Source: Fulvimarina sp040239565 (GTDB taxonomy: Bacteria > Pseudomonadota > Alphaproteobacteria > Rhizobiales > Rhizobiaceae). From it: a stretch of 64,000 nucleotides of DNA. The notes beneath the pieces were generated by a model that was not told the origin of the DNA, made no database searches, and was given only the letters and a program-made list of their open reading frames with translations. This document shows, piece after piece, positions 51,990-63,256 of the stretch. The position numbers were made by a program, and so were the translations under genes. Position 1 is the stretch's first letter. Every line of letters starts with the position of its first letter. Location: contig NZ_JBEHWS010000009.1 of assembly GCF_040239565.1 (NCBI RefSeq), forward strand, positions 98,922 through 162,921. The letters are read 5' to 3'.

Positions 51990-53570
51990 ATGCTTCAGAC
52001 ACTCCGTCAGCCCGTCTTCATCGCTTCCGCTGTCATCATCGTCACGCTTGTGATCCTCGGCGCGAGCTTTCCCGATCTCTTCAAGGCGAACGCTCAAGGC
52101 GCGCTCGATTGGACCGTCCGAAGTTTCGGCTGGTTCTACCTGATCTCGGTCTTCGGCTTCGTCCTGATCCTGTTCTATCTTGCCCTGTCGAAATACGGCT
52201 CGATCAAGCTCGGCCCGCCTGACAGCCAGCCGGAATTCACCTTCTTTTCCTGGGTTGCCATGCTGCTCGCGGCCGGCTTCGGCGTCGGCCTCGTCTTCTA
52301 CGGCATGGCCGAACCCATGAAGCACTTCGTTACGCCGCCTTATGGCCTTGCCGAATCCCGCTCGACGGCCGCGGCCGAACTCGCCATCCAGTACAGCTTC
52401 TTCGACTGGGGCGTTCACCAGTGGTCGACCTTCGCCATCGTCGGCCTCATCATCGGCTACCATCAGTTCCGCCGGAACGAACCGGGTCTCGTCTCGACGG
52501 TCCTCAAGGAACCGGTGTCGAAGCTGCCGGGTGCAAAGCGTATCGGCAATGCGGTCGACGTCTTTGCCGTCGTCGCGACCGTCATGGGAGTCGCCACCTC
52601 TGTCGGTCTCGGCGTCCTCCAGATGAACGGCGGCCTCGAAATCCTCTATGGCATTCCGAAGAACACCTTCGTCGAATTCTCCATTCTCGCCGTGCTCGCC
52701 GCCTGTTACCTCCTCTCGGTCTCGTCCGGCCTCGACAAAGGCATCAAGATTCTCTCCAACATCAATCTGGCGCTCGCAGGCTTGTTGATGCTGTTTGTCT
52801 TCATCGTCGGGCCAACGCGGGTGATAGCCGAAACCATTGTCGCCGGCTTCGGCGACTATCTGCAGAACTTCTTCGTCATGAGTCTCAAGGCGACGCCGTT
52901 CGACGGTTCGACCTGGGCGAACGACTGGACGATCTTCTATTGGGCATGGGTAATCGCGTGGTCGCCCTTCGTCGGCACCTTCGTCGCCCGTATCTCCTAC
53001 GGCCGCACGATCCGCGAATACGTCCTCGGTGTTCTCATCATGCCGCCGCTTCTCGCCATCCTGTGGATCGGCGTCTTCGGCGGCGCGGCACTTCATCTGG
53101 AGCTTACCCAGAATGCCGGGCTCGCCGATGCCGTCGACAACAACATAACCTCGGCCCTGTTCGAACTGTTCAAGCTCCTGCCACTGACGCAGATATTCTC
53201 GCTGCTCAGCATCCTGCTGATCATGATCTTCCTGATCACTTCGGCGGACTCGGCCTCCTACATTCTCGCCCAGATGACCCATAACGGCGAGGCGGACACG
53301 CCGCTCTTCAAGCGCCTCACCTGGGGCGTCCTGCTCGCCGCAATTACGCTGACGCTGATCGCGAGCGGCGGCCTCGAGGGCTTGCAGGCGGCCGCCATCC
53401 TCGCCGCATTGCCCTTCACCTTCATCATCTACGCGATGGTCTTCGTGCTCTTCCGCGAGCTTGACCGGGACCGTATGAAGATATTGAGGGAGCTTCAGGA
53501 CCTTCATGGAGCGCCTGTGGCGGCGAACCAGCACGAAGCACGCAAAATGTCGGATGCCCCGGGCGAATAG
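51990..53570 (+). CDS. BCCT family betaine/carnitine/choline transporter
   Basis: 526 residues with about 12 membrane segments. The BCCT signature is clear: ISVFGFVLILFYLALSKYGS, AAGFGVGLVFYGMAEPMKHF, FFDWGVHQWSTFAIVGLIIG, and WAWVIAWSPFVGTFVARISY, where the aromatic-rich segment lines the substrate path. Members take up quaternary ammonium osmolytes, usually by sodium or proton symport, or exchange carnitine. The C-terminal cytoplasmic tail (about 495-526) is short and charged, so osmosensing by a long tail as in BetP is not evident. A GAAGAGGA ribosome binding site lies close upstream. Exact substrate cannot be read from sequence. Confidence 0.95.
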   Translation: MLQTLRQPVFIASAVIIVTLVILGASFPDLFKANAQGALDWTVRSFGWFYLISVFGFVLILFYLALSKYGSIKLGPPDSQPEFTFFSWVAMLLAAGFGVGLVFYGMAEPMKHFVTPPYGLAESRSTAAAELAIQYSFFDWGVHQWSTFAIVGLIIGYHQFRRNEPGLVSTVLKEPVSKLPGAKRIGNAVDVFAVVATVMGVATSVGLGVLQMNGGLEILYGIPKNTFVEFSILAVLAACYLLSVSSGLDKGIKILSNINLALAGLLMLFVFIVGPTRVIAETIVAGFGDYLQNFFVMSLKATPFDGSTWANDWTIFYWAWVIAWSPFVGTFVARISYGRTIREYVLGVLIMPPLLAILWIGVFGGAALHLELTQNAGLADAVDNNITSALFELFKLLPLTQIFSLLSILLIMIFLITSADSASYILAQMTHNGEADTPLFKRLTWGVLLAAITLTLIASGGLEGLQAAAILAALPFTFIIYAMVFVLFRELDRDRMKILRELQDLHGAPVAANQHEARKMSDAPGE

Positions 53571-53812
53571 CGGTTGCGGTGACCGCGCCTTCGCCAAGGC
53601 GAACGGAATATGCCGCATCGAAGCCGTCTGCTTGGCCTTGAGCGATCCATAGCGAGGGCATAATGACGCGTGCGAGTATCGCGCTTGCCGGTAGTCAAGT
53701 CGCGGCTTACGGTCCGCGCCATGTCATTTGACGTTCCGCCAAAGCTGCCATCGACGACGAGTCCGCCCAGACTTCAGGGCTATCAAACGGGTACCGGCTG
53801 CAGGTTATCTGC

Positions 53813-55609
53813 ATGCGCGTGATGATCCTCGGCGGCTACGGCGTCTTCGGTGGCCGGCTGGCTCATCTCCTTGCGGACCGAGCGGACCTCGAACTGTTGG
53901 TCTGCGGGCGAAGCCGCGAAAAGGCCGAGCGATTTTCCGCCGCCTTCCCGGGACCCGCCAAGGTCGCGCCGATCGCGATCGATCGCAGTAATCTGGCCAA
54001 CCGTCTTTCCGAGCTCGCGCCAGACCTTGTCGTCGACGCATCCGGTCCATTCCAGAATTACGGCAAGAATGCCTATTCTGTCGTCGAGGCGTGCATCACC
54101 AACCGGATCGACTATTGCGATTTCGCCGACGGTGCCGACTTCGTCTTCGGCGTCTCCCAATACGATGAAGCTGCCCGTGCAGCGGGGGTCTTCGTGCTCT
54201 CCGGCGTCAGCAGCTTTCCGGTGCTAACCGCCGCCGTTGTCCGCGAACTCGCGAGGGAAATGGATCAGGTTCGTACGATCCGGGCTGGTATCGCCCCCTC
54301 GCCCCATGCAGGCATCGGCCTCAACGTGATGCGCGCCGTTACGGGCTATGCCGGCAGCCCCGTAAAACTGACGCGCGGCGGCAGGCTCGCTACGGGTCTC
54401 GGCCTTGCCGAATCAATCCACCATACGATTGCGCCGCCCGGCCGCCTGCCTCTGCGAAATATCCGCTTCTCGCTGGTCGACGTGCCTGATCTTCAGGTCG
54501 TTCCGCCGGACTATCCGGGTTTGGAGGAGATATGGATCGGCGCCGGGCCGGTGCCGGAGATCCTGCACCGCATGCTCAATCTTCTGGCGAAAGCGCGCGC
54601 CCGGCTAAACCTTCCATCGATCCTGCCGTTAGCGCCCCTCTTCTACCGCGTGCTCAACCTGATGAAATTTGGCGAGCATCGGGGCGGCATGTTCGTGGAA
54701 GTAACCGGAACGCGGGATAGGAGCGATGTGCTCCGATCCTGGCACATGCTGGCCGAGGGCGACGACGGACCGCTGATACCGTCAATGGCCGCAGAAGCGA
54801 TTATACGTGGTTGCCTCGAAGCCAAGCGGCCCGAGACAGGCGCGCGTCCCGCAACCCATGCGCTGGAACTCTCCGATTACGACGCACTCTTCGCCAAACG
54901 GACGATCGTCACCGGCTTTCGCGGCCCGGTCGAGACGAACGCACCGCTCTATCGGCGAATTCTCGGCTCGGCGTTCGACGATCTCTCGAAAGAAATCAGA
55001 CGCTTCCACGATGCAAAGACACCCCAGCTCTGGAGCGGCCGCGCCATCGTCGAACGGGGTCGCAACCCACTGGCGCGGTTTATCGGCAAGGTGATCGGCC
55101 TGCCACCTGCCGGCAACCAGGTACCTGTCTCCGTCACCGTCGAGCAATTGCCCGACGGGGGCGAGCGTTGGGAGCGGTGCTTTGGTGAAAAGCGCTTCGT
55201 CAGCTGGCAGCGCCCGGGTATAGGGCGCGATATCCATCTCCTGCGCGAGCGTTTCGGCCCGATCGACGTGGCTGTCGCGCTTGTCGTCGAGGATGGCCGG
55301 CTCAACTATCTGCCGCGCCGCTGGTCGTTTTTCAAAGTGCCGATGCCGCGCGCGCTGCGGCCTGCCGACGGTACTTTCGAGACCGTGGCTGACGGCCGGT
55401 TTCGTTTCGATGTCACAATGCGTGCGCCGATTGTCGGACTGATCGGCGCATATCGCGGCTGGCTCGAGCCGGACGCACCGACCGACCTCGTGATATCAGG
55501 CATTTCGCGTGATGTAGAAAATCAGCCCTACCACCGCGAACCAAGCCACCATGCCACCGATAATCGCGATCTTGTAGTCGAAGCGCGAGACCAGATACCA
55601 GGCCACTAG
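53813..55609 (+). CDS. Saccharopine dehydrogenase-like / DUF4166 fusion protein
   Basis: 598 residues. Residues 1-130 form a Rossmann domain (VMILGGYGVFGGRLAHLLAD, VVDASGPFQNYGKNAYSVVE) of the saccharopine dehydrogenase family; about 130-390 is the associated catalytic-fold region (FVLSGVSSFPVLTAAVVREL). About 410-560 match the DUF4166 pattern (LYRRILGSAFDDLSKEIRRF; then WERCFGEKRFVSWQRPGIGR). The last 40 residues (after LEPDAPTDLVISG) run antisense to the convergent GlpM-like gene for 114 bp, and look like a non-conserved extension. True saccharopine dehydrogenases are longer and bind lysine-related substrates; this type is an orphan oxidoreductase. Confidence 0.82.
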   Translation: MRVMILGGYGVFGGRLAHLLADRADLELLVCGRSREKAERFSAAFPGPAKVAPIAIDRSNLANRLSELAPDLVVDASGPFQNYGKNAYSVVEACITNRIDYCDFADGADFVFGVSQYDEAARAAGVFVLSGVSSFPVLTAAVVRELAREMDQVRTIRAGIAPSPHAGIGLNVMRAVTGYAGSPVKLTRGGRLATGLGLAESIHHTIAPPGRLPLRNIRFSLVDVPDLQVVPPDYPGLEEIWIGAGPVPEILHRMLNLLAKARARLNLPSILPLAPLFYRVLNLMKFGEHRGGMFVEVTGTRDRSDVLRSWHMLAEGDDGPLIPSMAAEAIIRGCLEAKRPETGARPATHALELSDYDALFAKRTIVTGFRGPVETNAPLYRRILGSAFDDLSKEIRRFHDAKTPQLWSGRAIVERGRNPLARFIGKVIGLPPAGNQVPVSVTVEQLPDGGERWERCFGEKRFVSWQRPGIGRDIHLLRERFGPIDVAVALVVEDGRLNYLPRRWSFFKVPMPRALRPADGTFETVADGRFRFDVTMRAPIVGLIGAYRGWLEPDAPTDLVISGISRDVENQPYHREPSHHATDNRDLVVEARDQIPGH

Positions 55610-55831
55610 GAGGAAGGTGAAATAGGCCGGGATCGTCTTCATCCCCGCGAGAGCTGTCGTTCGAAAGCCGGCCGGATCGCCTTTTGCACCGACCGCGATG
55701 AGCGCGATGATGGCGAAGGTCGGCGCGAGCGGCAGGATGCCCGGCAGGACATCCCCCTTCTTCGAGGCAATGACGATCAGCGCGGTCAGAATACCGCCGA
55801 CGATCCCCTTCCAGACGAACTCGTAGACCAT
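55496..55831 (-). CDS. GlpM-like small membrane protein
   Basis: 111 residues with four hydrophobic segments. ILPLAPTFAIIALIAVGAKG, AGMKTIPAYFTFLLVAWYLV and GGMVAWFAVVGLIFYITRN closely parallel E. coli GlpM (segments around GLIPLFPTFALIAHYIV and SIIPYFVYLVSLWYF). GlpM is linked to alginate synthesis in Pseudomonas, with an unclear role. It lies 13 bp downstream of an acyl-CoA ligase gene on the same strand and overlaps the convergent saccharopine dehydrogenase-like gene by 114 bp at its 3' end. Confidence 0.8.
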   Translation of the reverse strand: MVYEFVWKGIVGGILTALIVIASKKGDVLPGILPLAPTFAIIALIAVGAKGDPAGFRTTALAGMKTIPAYFTFLLVAWYLVSRFDYKIAIIGGMVAWFAVVGLIFYITRNA

Positions 55832-55844
55832 CGCCGCTCGAGCC

Positions 55845-57473
55845 TCAGAGCTCCTCGGCCTTCTTGCGCAGCACGAATTTCTGGATCTTGCCGGTGGAGG
55901 TCTTCGGCAATTCGTCGAAGATCACGGTCTTGGGCGCCTTGAAGCGGGCCATGTTCTCCTTGCAGTATTCAATGACCTCGTCCTCGGTCATCGTTTCGCC
56001 CTGCCGCAGCACGACGAAGGCGCAAGGCGTCTCGCCCCATTTCTCATCGGGCCGCGCGACGACGGCTGCTTCGGCGATCTTGTCGTGCTTGTAAAGGACG
56101 CCCTCGATTTCGATCGAGGAGATGTTCTCGCCGCCCGAGATGATGATGTCCTTCGAGCGATCCTTGATCTCGATGTAATTGTCTTCGTGCATGACGGCGA
56201 GATCGCCCGAGGCGAACCAGCCGTTGCGCAAGGACTTCCTGTTGGCCTCCGGGTTCTTCAGATAGCCCTTCATCACGTTGTTGCCGGAGAAGAAGATTTC
56301 GCCGATCGTCTCGCCGTCCTTCGGTACCGGCTCCATCGTATCGGGATCGGCCACCATGATGTCGTCGAGCACGGTATAGCGCACTCCCTGCCGCGCCTTC
56401 ATGGCTGCGCGTTCGTCGTCCGGCAGCTTGTCCCATTCTGACTTCCAGGCACAGACGACGGCAGGTCCGTAGGTCTCGGTCAGGCCATAGGCATGGGTCA
56501 CCGAAATGCCCATGGCCTCGACCCGCTTGATGACCGCAGCCGGCGGCGGCGCGGCGGCGGTCATCGCGTAGATCGGCGACGGCAGATCCTTCTTCAATTC
56601 GTCCGGCGCACTCGCCAGCGTGTTGAGGACGATCGGCGCGCCGCAGAAATGGGTCACCTTTTCCTGCCGGATGAGATCGAGAATCGGCTTTTCACGCACG
56701 GCCCTGAGGCAGACGGCGGTGCCGCCGAGCGCGGCCAGCGTCCAGCAATAGCACCAGCCATTGCAGTGGAACATCGGCAGGGTCCACAGATAGACCGGGT
56801 GCAGCTGCATCCCCCAGTCATGGGCGTTCGACAGCGCATTCAGATAGGCGCCGCGATGGTGGTAGACGACGCCCTTCGGATCGCCCGTGGTGCCTGAGGT
56901 GTAATTGAGGCTGATCGCCGACCATTCATCGTCCGGCTTCCAGTAATCGGCGTCCGCATCTCCTTCGGCGAGAAGCTCGTCATAGGTCATGGAGCCGATC
57001 GGGCCGTTGCCGCCCTCATACATCTCGTCCGGCACATCGACTATCAACACATCGCGACCCGCCTTCTCGACCGCGCCCTTGGCGACGTCGGCGAATTCCG
57101 GGTCGACCATGAAGATGTCGGCCTCGGCATGGTTGAGAATGAAGCCGACAGTCGCCGCATCGAGCCGTGTATTGATCGTGTTGAAAACGCCGCCCGTCAT
57201 GGGCACCGCGAAGTGCAGCTCAAACATTTCCGGCGTGTTGGCGAGTATCACCGAAACCGTCTTGCCCGGCCCGATGCCGCGCTTCTTCAAGGCGTTCGCC
57301 ATCTTCTTCACGCGGGTGAAGGTCTCGCCCCAAGTCCGGCGAATATTGCCGTGCACGACCGCCGTGTAGTTCGGATAGACCGACGCCGCGCGCTCGATGA
57401 AGGCGATCGGCGACAGCTGAACGTAGTTTGCGCCGGTCTTCGGAAGATCGGTCTCATAGATATTGGCGGTCAT
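55845..57473 (-). CDS. Acyl-CoA synthetase (AMP-binding family), medium-chain type
   Basis: 542 residues. Activates a carboxylic acid to its acyl-CoA via an acyl-adenylate. Motif A is LNYTSGTTGDPKGVVYHHRG (P-loop); AYGLTETYGPAVV and GWFASGDLAVMHEDNYIEIK are core motifs, the hinge is DRSKDIIISGGENISS, and the catalytic Lys is in LPKTSTGKIQKF. The ligase upstream by 44 bp is related but distinct, so the two likely activate different acids in one pathway. Substrate class could be fatty acids, phenylacetate-like or methylthiopropionate-like; I cannot tell which. Confidence 0.92.
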   Translation of the reverse strand: MTANIYETDLPKTGANYVQLSPIAFIERAASVYPNYTAVVHGNIRRTWGETFTRVKKMANALKKRGIGPGKTVSVILANTPEMFELHFAVPMTGGVFNTINTRLDAATVGFILNHAEADIFMVDPEFADVAKGAVEKAGRDVLIVDVPDEMYEGGNGPIGSMTYDELLAEGDADADYWKPDDEWSAISLNYTSGTTGDPKGVVYHHRGAYLNALSNAHDWGMQLHPVYLWTLPMFHCNGWCYCWTLAALGGTAVCLRAVREKPILDLIRQEKVTHFCGAPIVLNTLASAPDELKKDLPSPIYAMTAAAPPPAAVIKRVEAMGISVTHAYGLTETYGPAVVCAWKSEWDKLPDDERAAMKARQGVRYTVLDDIMVADPDTMEPVPKDGETIGEIFFSGNNVMKGYLKNPEANRKSLRNGWFASGDLAVMHEDNYIEIKDRSKDIIISGGENISSIEIEGVLYKHDKIAEAAVVARPDEKWGETPCAFVVLRQGETMTEDEVIEYCKENMARFKAPKTVIFDELPKTSTGKIQKFVLRKKAEEL

Positions 57474-57517
57474 GCGGTTTCAGTTTCCTCCCGGCCGTCT
57501 CTTTCGCGAGCGCTTCT

Positions 57518-59128
57518 TCAGAGCATATCGCGGATATCGGTCTTGCGCAGCTTGCCCGTCGCGGTGTGGGGCAGCTCTTCGACCACGCGCACGTCGTCTG
57601 GAATGCACCACTTGGCGACCTTGCCCTCGTAGAAAGCCTGCATATCCGCGCTCGACGGGTGATCGCCTCCGTTCTTCAGGACGATGAAGAGGACCGGTCG
57701 CTCGCCCCATTTCTCGTCGCTCTTTGCGACGACAGCCGCCTCTTTAACGGCCGGATGGCCGGTCGCGACGTTCTCGAGTTCGATCGAGGAAATCCACTCA
57801 CCGCCCGACTTGATGACGTCCTTGGTGCGGTCGACGATCTGCACGTAGCCATCCGCATCCATGGTGACGACATCGCCGGTCTCGAACCAGCCATCATCGC
57901 GGAAAGACGAACTTTCGGAGTCCGCGCCAAAATAGCGCTCGGCCACCCATGGCCCGCGCACGAGAAGCGCGCCGTACTCCTTGCCGTCCCGCGCAACTTC
58001 CTTGCCATCGGCATTCTCGACCCGGAACTCCATGCCGAAAAGCGGCCGGCCTTGCTTGGAATTGAGTTCGAGGAGCGCTTCATCCGAAAGGTCGCGATGT
58101 TTTGGCTTCAGCGCGCTCGCAAGGCCGACCGGGCTCGTCTCGGTCATGCCCCAGGCGTGGCGCACCGAGACGCCGAGCTTGTTCATCCGCTCGATCAGCG
58201 GTGAGGGCATCGCCGAACCGCCGACGGCAACCCGATCGAGGGTTTTGAACGTCGCGCCCTGTTCTTCCATATGTGCCGTCAGGCCCATCCAGACTGTCGG
58301 CACGCCTGCCGACATCGTCACGCCCTCCTCGTCGAACAGTTTTTGGAGGCTCGCGCCGTCGAGATTGGCGCCCGGCATGACCATCTTGGCGCCCATCATC
58401 GGACAGGCATAGGGAAGTCCCCAGGCGTTGACGTGAAACATCGGCACGACGAGGCAGGCGCAATCCGTACCCGCAAGGCCGATCCCATCGACCCAGCTGA
58501 TTGCCATGGCATGAAGCACCGACGAGCGGTGCGAATAGAGAACGCCCTTCGGATTGCCCGTGGTGCCGGACGTATAGCAGAGGCTGCACGCCGTATTCTC
58601 GTCCAGCAGCGGCCAGTCGTAGGTCTCAGGCTTCCCGGCGATCAGGTCCTCATAGGCAATGAGGTCCGAGAGAACATCCGAAGTCGGCAGCTCACTCTTG
58701 TCGCCGAGGACGACGATTGTCGCGCCGCTCGGAATCTTGTCGGCGAGCTTCTCCAGGAGCGGCACGAACATCGGCTCGACGAAGACCATCCGATCCTCGG
58801 CGTGGTTCAGGATGAAGGCAACCTGTTCGGGAAAGAGCCGCGGATTGATCGTATGGCAGACTTTGCCGGAGCCACCGACACCGAAATAGAGTTCCAGATG
58901 CCGATTGGAGTTCCAGGCGAGCGTCGCGATCCGGTCGCCCTCGACCATTCCCCGTTCGTCCAGGGCATGAGCAAGCTGGGCCGAGCGCTTCGCCACCTCG
59001 CCATACGTCTTCCGGTCGATCACGCCGCCCGGCCCAGCCGAAACGATCTCGGTATCCGTATGGTATTTCGCGGCATGGTCGAGAATGCTCGAAACCAGCA
59101 GCGGCACGTCCATCATCAAGGCCTGCAC
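57518..59128 (-). CDS. Acyl-CoA ligase, DmdB-like (3-methylthiopropionate/long-chain fatty acid)
   Basis: 536 residues. P-loop SLCYTSGTTGNPKGVLYSHR; adenylate motif AWGMTETSPVGLAS; hinge DRTKDVIKSGGEWISSIELE; catalytic Lys in LPHTATGKLRKTDI. The N-terminus (MQALMMDVPLLVSSILDHAA, KYHTDTEIVS) and VCHTINPRLFPEQVAFILNH match the ligase group annotated as 3-(methylthio)propionyl-CoA ligase (DmdB) in marine alphaproteobacteria, though long-chain fatty acids are also substrates of close relatives. Spacing of 44 bp to the next ligase gene and same strand indicate an operon of two ligases and the GlpM-like gene. Confidence 0.9.
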   Translation of the reverse strand: MQALMMDVPLLVSSILDHAAKYHTDTEIVSAGPGGVIDRKTYGEVAKRSAQLAHALDERGMVEGDRIATLAWNSNRHLELYFGVGGSGKVCHTINPRLFPEQVAFILNHAEDRMVFVEPMFVPLLEKLADKIPSGATIVVLGDKSELPTSDVLSDLIAYEDLIAGKPETYDWPLLDENTACSLCYTSGTTGNPKGVLYSHRSSVLHAMAISWVDGIGLAGTDCACLVVPMFHVNAWGLPYACPMMGAKMVMPGANLDGASLQKLFDEEGVTMSAGVPTVWMGLTAHMEEQGATFKTLDRVAVGGSAMPSPLIERMNKLGVSVRHAWGMTETSPVGLASALKPKHRDLSDEALLELNSKQGRPLFGMEFRVENADGKEVARDGKEYGALLVRGPWVAERYFGADSESSSFRDDGWFETGDVVTMDADGYVQIVDRTKDVIKSGGEWISSIELENVATGHPAVKEAAVVAKSDEKWGERPVLFIVLKNGGDHPSSADMQAFYEGKVAKWCIPDDVRVVEELPHTATGKLRKTDIRDML

Positions 59129-59242
59129 GGGCGCCTCCTCTCAAAGACTTTTGCGGGCAGGCTAGCACGGATTTTTCAGATTCGCGCGGCCCGACGAAGT
59201 TTGGTCATTGGCCAGGGAAAATGCTGAAGCCGAACTCCGGGA

Positions 59243-60133
59243 CTACAAATTCATCGGCGGTGTCGTGATGCTGGTGAGGATGGCCGTGGCGAGAAAGATG
59301 AGCCCGACGATCCCGCCTTCGACAAGGACGGACCGGCGAAACGCCGATACGGAGCCCGGCGCGCCCGTCCTGATCGCCGGAACGAGGCGCAGTTTGTTAA
59401 GGGCAGCGAACCCCAGAAGCAGCGCGACGAACGCGATCTTTGCGAGCAGCGTCAGACCATAAGCCGTAGCCGTCAGTGCCGCCAGCGACCCGACGGAAAT
59501 CCAGGCGAATGTGAGCCCCGCCAGAATCAGTACGAGCACGGTCCCGCCGGCGATCCTCCCGAAGCGTTCGAGGATGGCGGGCCCCTCGTCGACATCACCG
59601 CTCGCGAGCGACAGTGGATAGAGGGCGCCCACCCAGAATGCCCCGGTGAGCAGATGGAGTGTCAGGAGCGTGGCGAGGATAGCGCGTTCATCACCGAGAC
59701 TGTGACCGACTTCCGTGAAAGCGATCGCGATCAGCGTCGCGCCGATCACCGAGGCCGTCTGCGGAATTGGACCGCGTACGAGGACTGCGAGCGCAAGGAG
59801 GAAGCCAAGCGCCTGGACGAACACCGCCGTTCCGAGTGGGCTTTCCCACACGATCAGAACCATCACCGGATCGGTCATCCCGTCGACGCCCATGCCTGAT
59901 ATGCGGGCAGCGCGCAGGCCGATCCTCAGGACGAGCAGCACGAGACCCGCGACCGCCGCCGCCGCGGTCGCCCGCCGGAGCGCCGAACGAGCGCGAGGGG
60001 GAAGTTCGGGGAAGGCCGCCGCAAAGAGGACGCCTCCCATGGAAAGGAATGCTGCAGCATAAGAGAGAGCCTTCGCCACGATGGCCGAGACCACAAAGCC
60101 GTCGATCGGTGCGAGACCCTCGAATAAAACCAC
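59243..60133 (-). CDS. copD: CopD family copper transport protein
   Basis: 296 residues from the chosen GTG. Eight hydrophobic segments. IAFTEVGHSLGDERAI and LTLHLLTGAFWVGALYPLSL carry histidines of the CopD/YcnJ type, and GFAALNKLRLVPAIR is a further family block. Together with periplasmic CopC it is thought to bring copper into the cytoplasm or supply cuproproteins. The frame is open 90 bp upstream into copC; the GTG at 60133 (10 bp after the copC stop) is the more likely start. The next GTG (60094) is an alternative. Confidence 0.82.
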   Translation of the reverse strand: MVLFEGLAPIDGFVVSAIVAKALSYAAAFLSMGGVLFAAAFPELPPRARSALRRATAAAAVAGLVLLVLRIGLRAARISGMGVDGMTDPVMVLIVWESPLGTAVFVQALGFLLALAVLVRGPIPQTASVIGATLIAIAFTEVGHSLGDERAILATLLTLHLLTGAFWVGALYPLSLASGDVDEGPAILERFGRIAGGTVLVLILAGLTFAWISVGSLAALTATAYGLTLLAKIAFVALLLGFAALNKLRLVPAIRTGAPGSVSAFRRSVLVEGGIVGLIFLATAILTSITTPPMNL

Positions 60134-60143
60134 GAGAACCCGT

Positions 60144-60488
60144 TTATTCGGAAATGGTAAAGCTGAATTCACCCTGCATCGGATGACCATCCTGCGAAAG
60201 ACCGCGCCACTCCACCAGATAGTCACCCGGTGCGAGCGCGGATTCGGGCATGGCTTGGTATTGGCTCACCATGTCCGTTCCTTGCTCGCTGTCGGTGGCC
60301 AGCGTCTCGCCGCTCTTCGAAAGCGTAAATGCCGTGACCCGCATCGGCTTGTCGAATTCCATCGAGATCGTCTCGAGGGACGCGACGGTCTCACCATCCG
60401 CAGGCATCGTCTCACTTTTCGAATGGGCCAGCACCGCTGATGCCGATACAAGCAGAAAAAGCGTGCTTGCGGATATGATTGACTTCAT
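60144..60488 (-). CDS. copC: CopC-domain periplasmic copper-binding protein
   Basis: 114 residues. Signal peptide of about 21 residues (ISASTLFLLVSASAVLAHS), mature N-terminus at His with the first copper ligand, then the CopC beta-sandwich: SMEFDKPMRVTAFTLSKSG and GDYLVEWRGLSQDGHPMQGE, where the DGHPMQG His is the conserved Cu(II) ligand. This minimal form lacks the Met-rich Cu(I) site of the plasmid-borne PcoC/CopC. A strong AGGAGGG ribosome binding site is directly upstream of ATG. Paired with copD 10 bp downstream. Confidence 0.87.
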   Translation of the reverse strand: MKSIISASTLFLLVSASAVLAHSKSETMPADGETVASLETISMEFDKPMRVTAFTLSKSGETLATDSEQGTDMVSQYQAMPESALAPGDYLVEWRGLSQDGHPMQGEFSFTISE

Positions 60489-60606
60489 TGGACCCTCCTG
60501 TTGGGATCTACGCAATCACAGCTCCGTGATAAAAGCAACGCGGTGAAAAGCCTCCCAGCCCTTTCCCTTGGTCGGAGCAAAGGGCCTGCGCGTGCGGCGA
60601 GGCACA

Positions 60607-61455
60607 TTACGCCCCAACGATCTTACCGCCATTCGGATGCAGAACCTGGCCGGTCATGAAGGACGAGTCCTCGCATGCCAGGAACAGCACCGAGGGCGCG
60701 ATCTCGTTCGGCTGCCCCGCCCGTCCCATTGGAGAGCCGGCCCCGAAGTCTTCAACCATGTCGGCCGGCATCGACATCGGAATGAACGGCGTCCAGACAG
60801 GGCCGGGAGCGACGCCGTTGACCCGGATCTTCCTGTCGACGAGGTTCGACGCCATCGAACGCGTGAGAGCCGTAATCGCACCCTTCGTTGAGGAATAAGC
60901 GATCAGTGTATCGTTGCCCTTGTAGCTGTTCACTGAAGTCACGTTGACGATGGTCGAGCCCTCTTTGAGGTGATCGAGGCTGGCCTGCATCATGTAGACA
61001 TAGCCATAGACGTTCGTCTCGAAGTGTTTTGCGAGCGACTCCTGCGAAAGCTCCTGAAAGTTTTCGTCGACGGCCTGATGGGCAGCATTGTTGACGAGGA
61101 TATCGAGCTTTCCGAAACGCTCGACCGTTTGGGAGACCGCTCGCATGCAGAAACTTTTCTCGCGTACGTCGCCCTTAACAAGCAGGCATTCGCTGCCCTC
61201 TTCCTCAACCGCGGCTTTCGTGGTCTCGGCGTCCTTTTCCTCGTCGAGATAGACGATGGCTATCTTTGCTCCCTCGCGGGCGAGAAGCACGGCGCTCGCG
61301 CGGCCGATGCCGCTATCGCCACCGGTCACGATGGCGACCTTGTCCTTCGCGCGCTCGGAACTTTTATAGCGCGGCATGTAGTCGGGAGCCGGGTTCATCG
61401 CAGCTTCGGAGCCGGGCGTGCGATCTTGGTGCTGCGCTGGGATTTCGCTGGCCAT
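60607..61455 (-). CDS. Short-chain dehydrogenase/reductase (general stress protein 39-like)
   Basis: 282 residues. NAD(P)-binding motif VAIVTGGDSGIGRASAVLLA, NAG equivalent LVNNAAHQAV, the catalytic Ser-Tyr-Lys with VNVTSVNS and YSSTKGA, and VNGVAPGPVWTPF. The N-terminal extension of about 40 residues (QDRTPGSEAAMNPAPDYMPR) and the pattern GRAGQPNEIAPSVLFLACED match the YdaD/YghA subgroup, stress-induced oxidoreductases of unknown substrate. The ATG at 61455 was preferred to the longer open frame, which has no similarity. It lies between copC and the ETF-ubiquinone oxidoreductase gene. Confidence 0.9.
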   Translation of the reverse strand: MASEIPAQHQDRTPGSEAAMNPAPDYMPRYKSSERAKDKVAIVTGGDSGIGRASAVLLAREGAKIAIVYLDEEKDAETTKAAVEEEGSECLLVKGDVREKSFCMRAVSQTVERFGKLDILVNNAAHQAVDENFQELSQESLAKHFETNVYGYVYMMQASLDHLKEGSTIVNVTSVNSYKGNDTLIAYSSTKGAITALTRSMASNLVDRKIRVNGVAPGPVWTPFIPMSMPADMVEDFGAGSPMGRAGQPNEIAPSVLFLACEDSSFMTGQVLHPNGGKIVGA

Positions 61456-61594
61456 GGTTCGTCCTTCGATGTTCCTGACAGCGCTTTCGCGCCTCAACTC
61501 CGAAGACAAACACGTCAGGCGCGACCCCGTTGCGGACGATCGATCCGTTTTTAAAGTCGCGTCTGAACGCTTTCGCTGCCGCCCCTCCGACGCA

Positions 61595-63256
<1,662 letters not shown>

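Noticed and set aside
51930..53618. 562-codon frame opposite the BCCT transporter gene
   Set aside because: Very charged, low-complexity translation typical of antisense reading of a GC-rich membrane protein gene.
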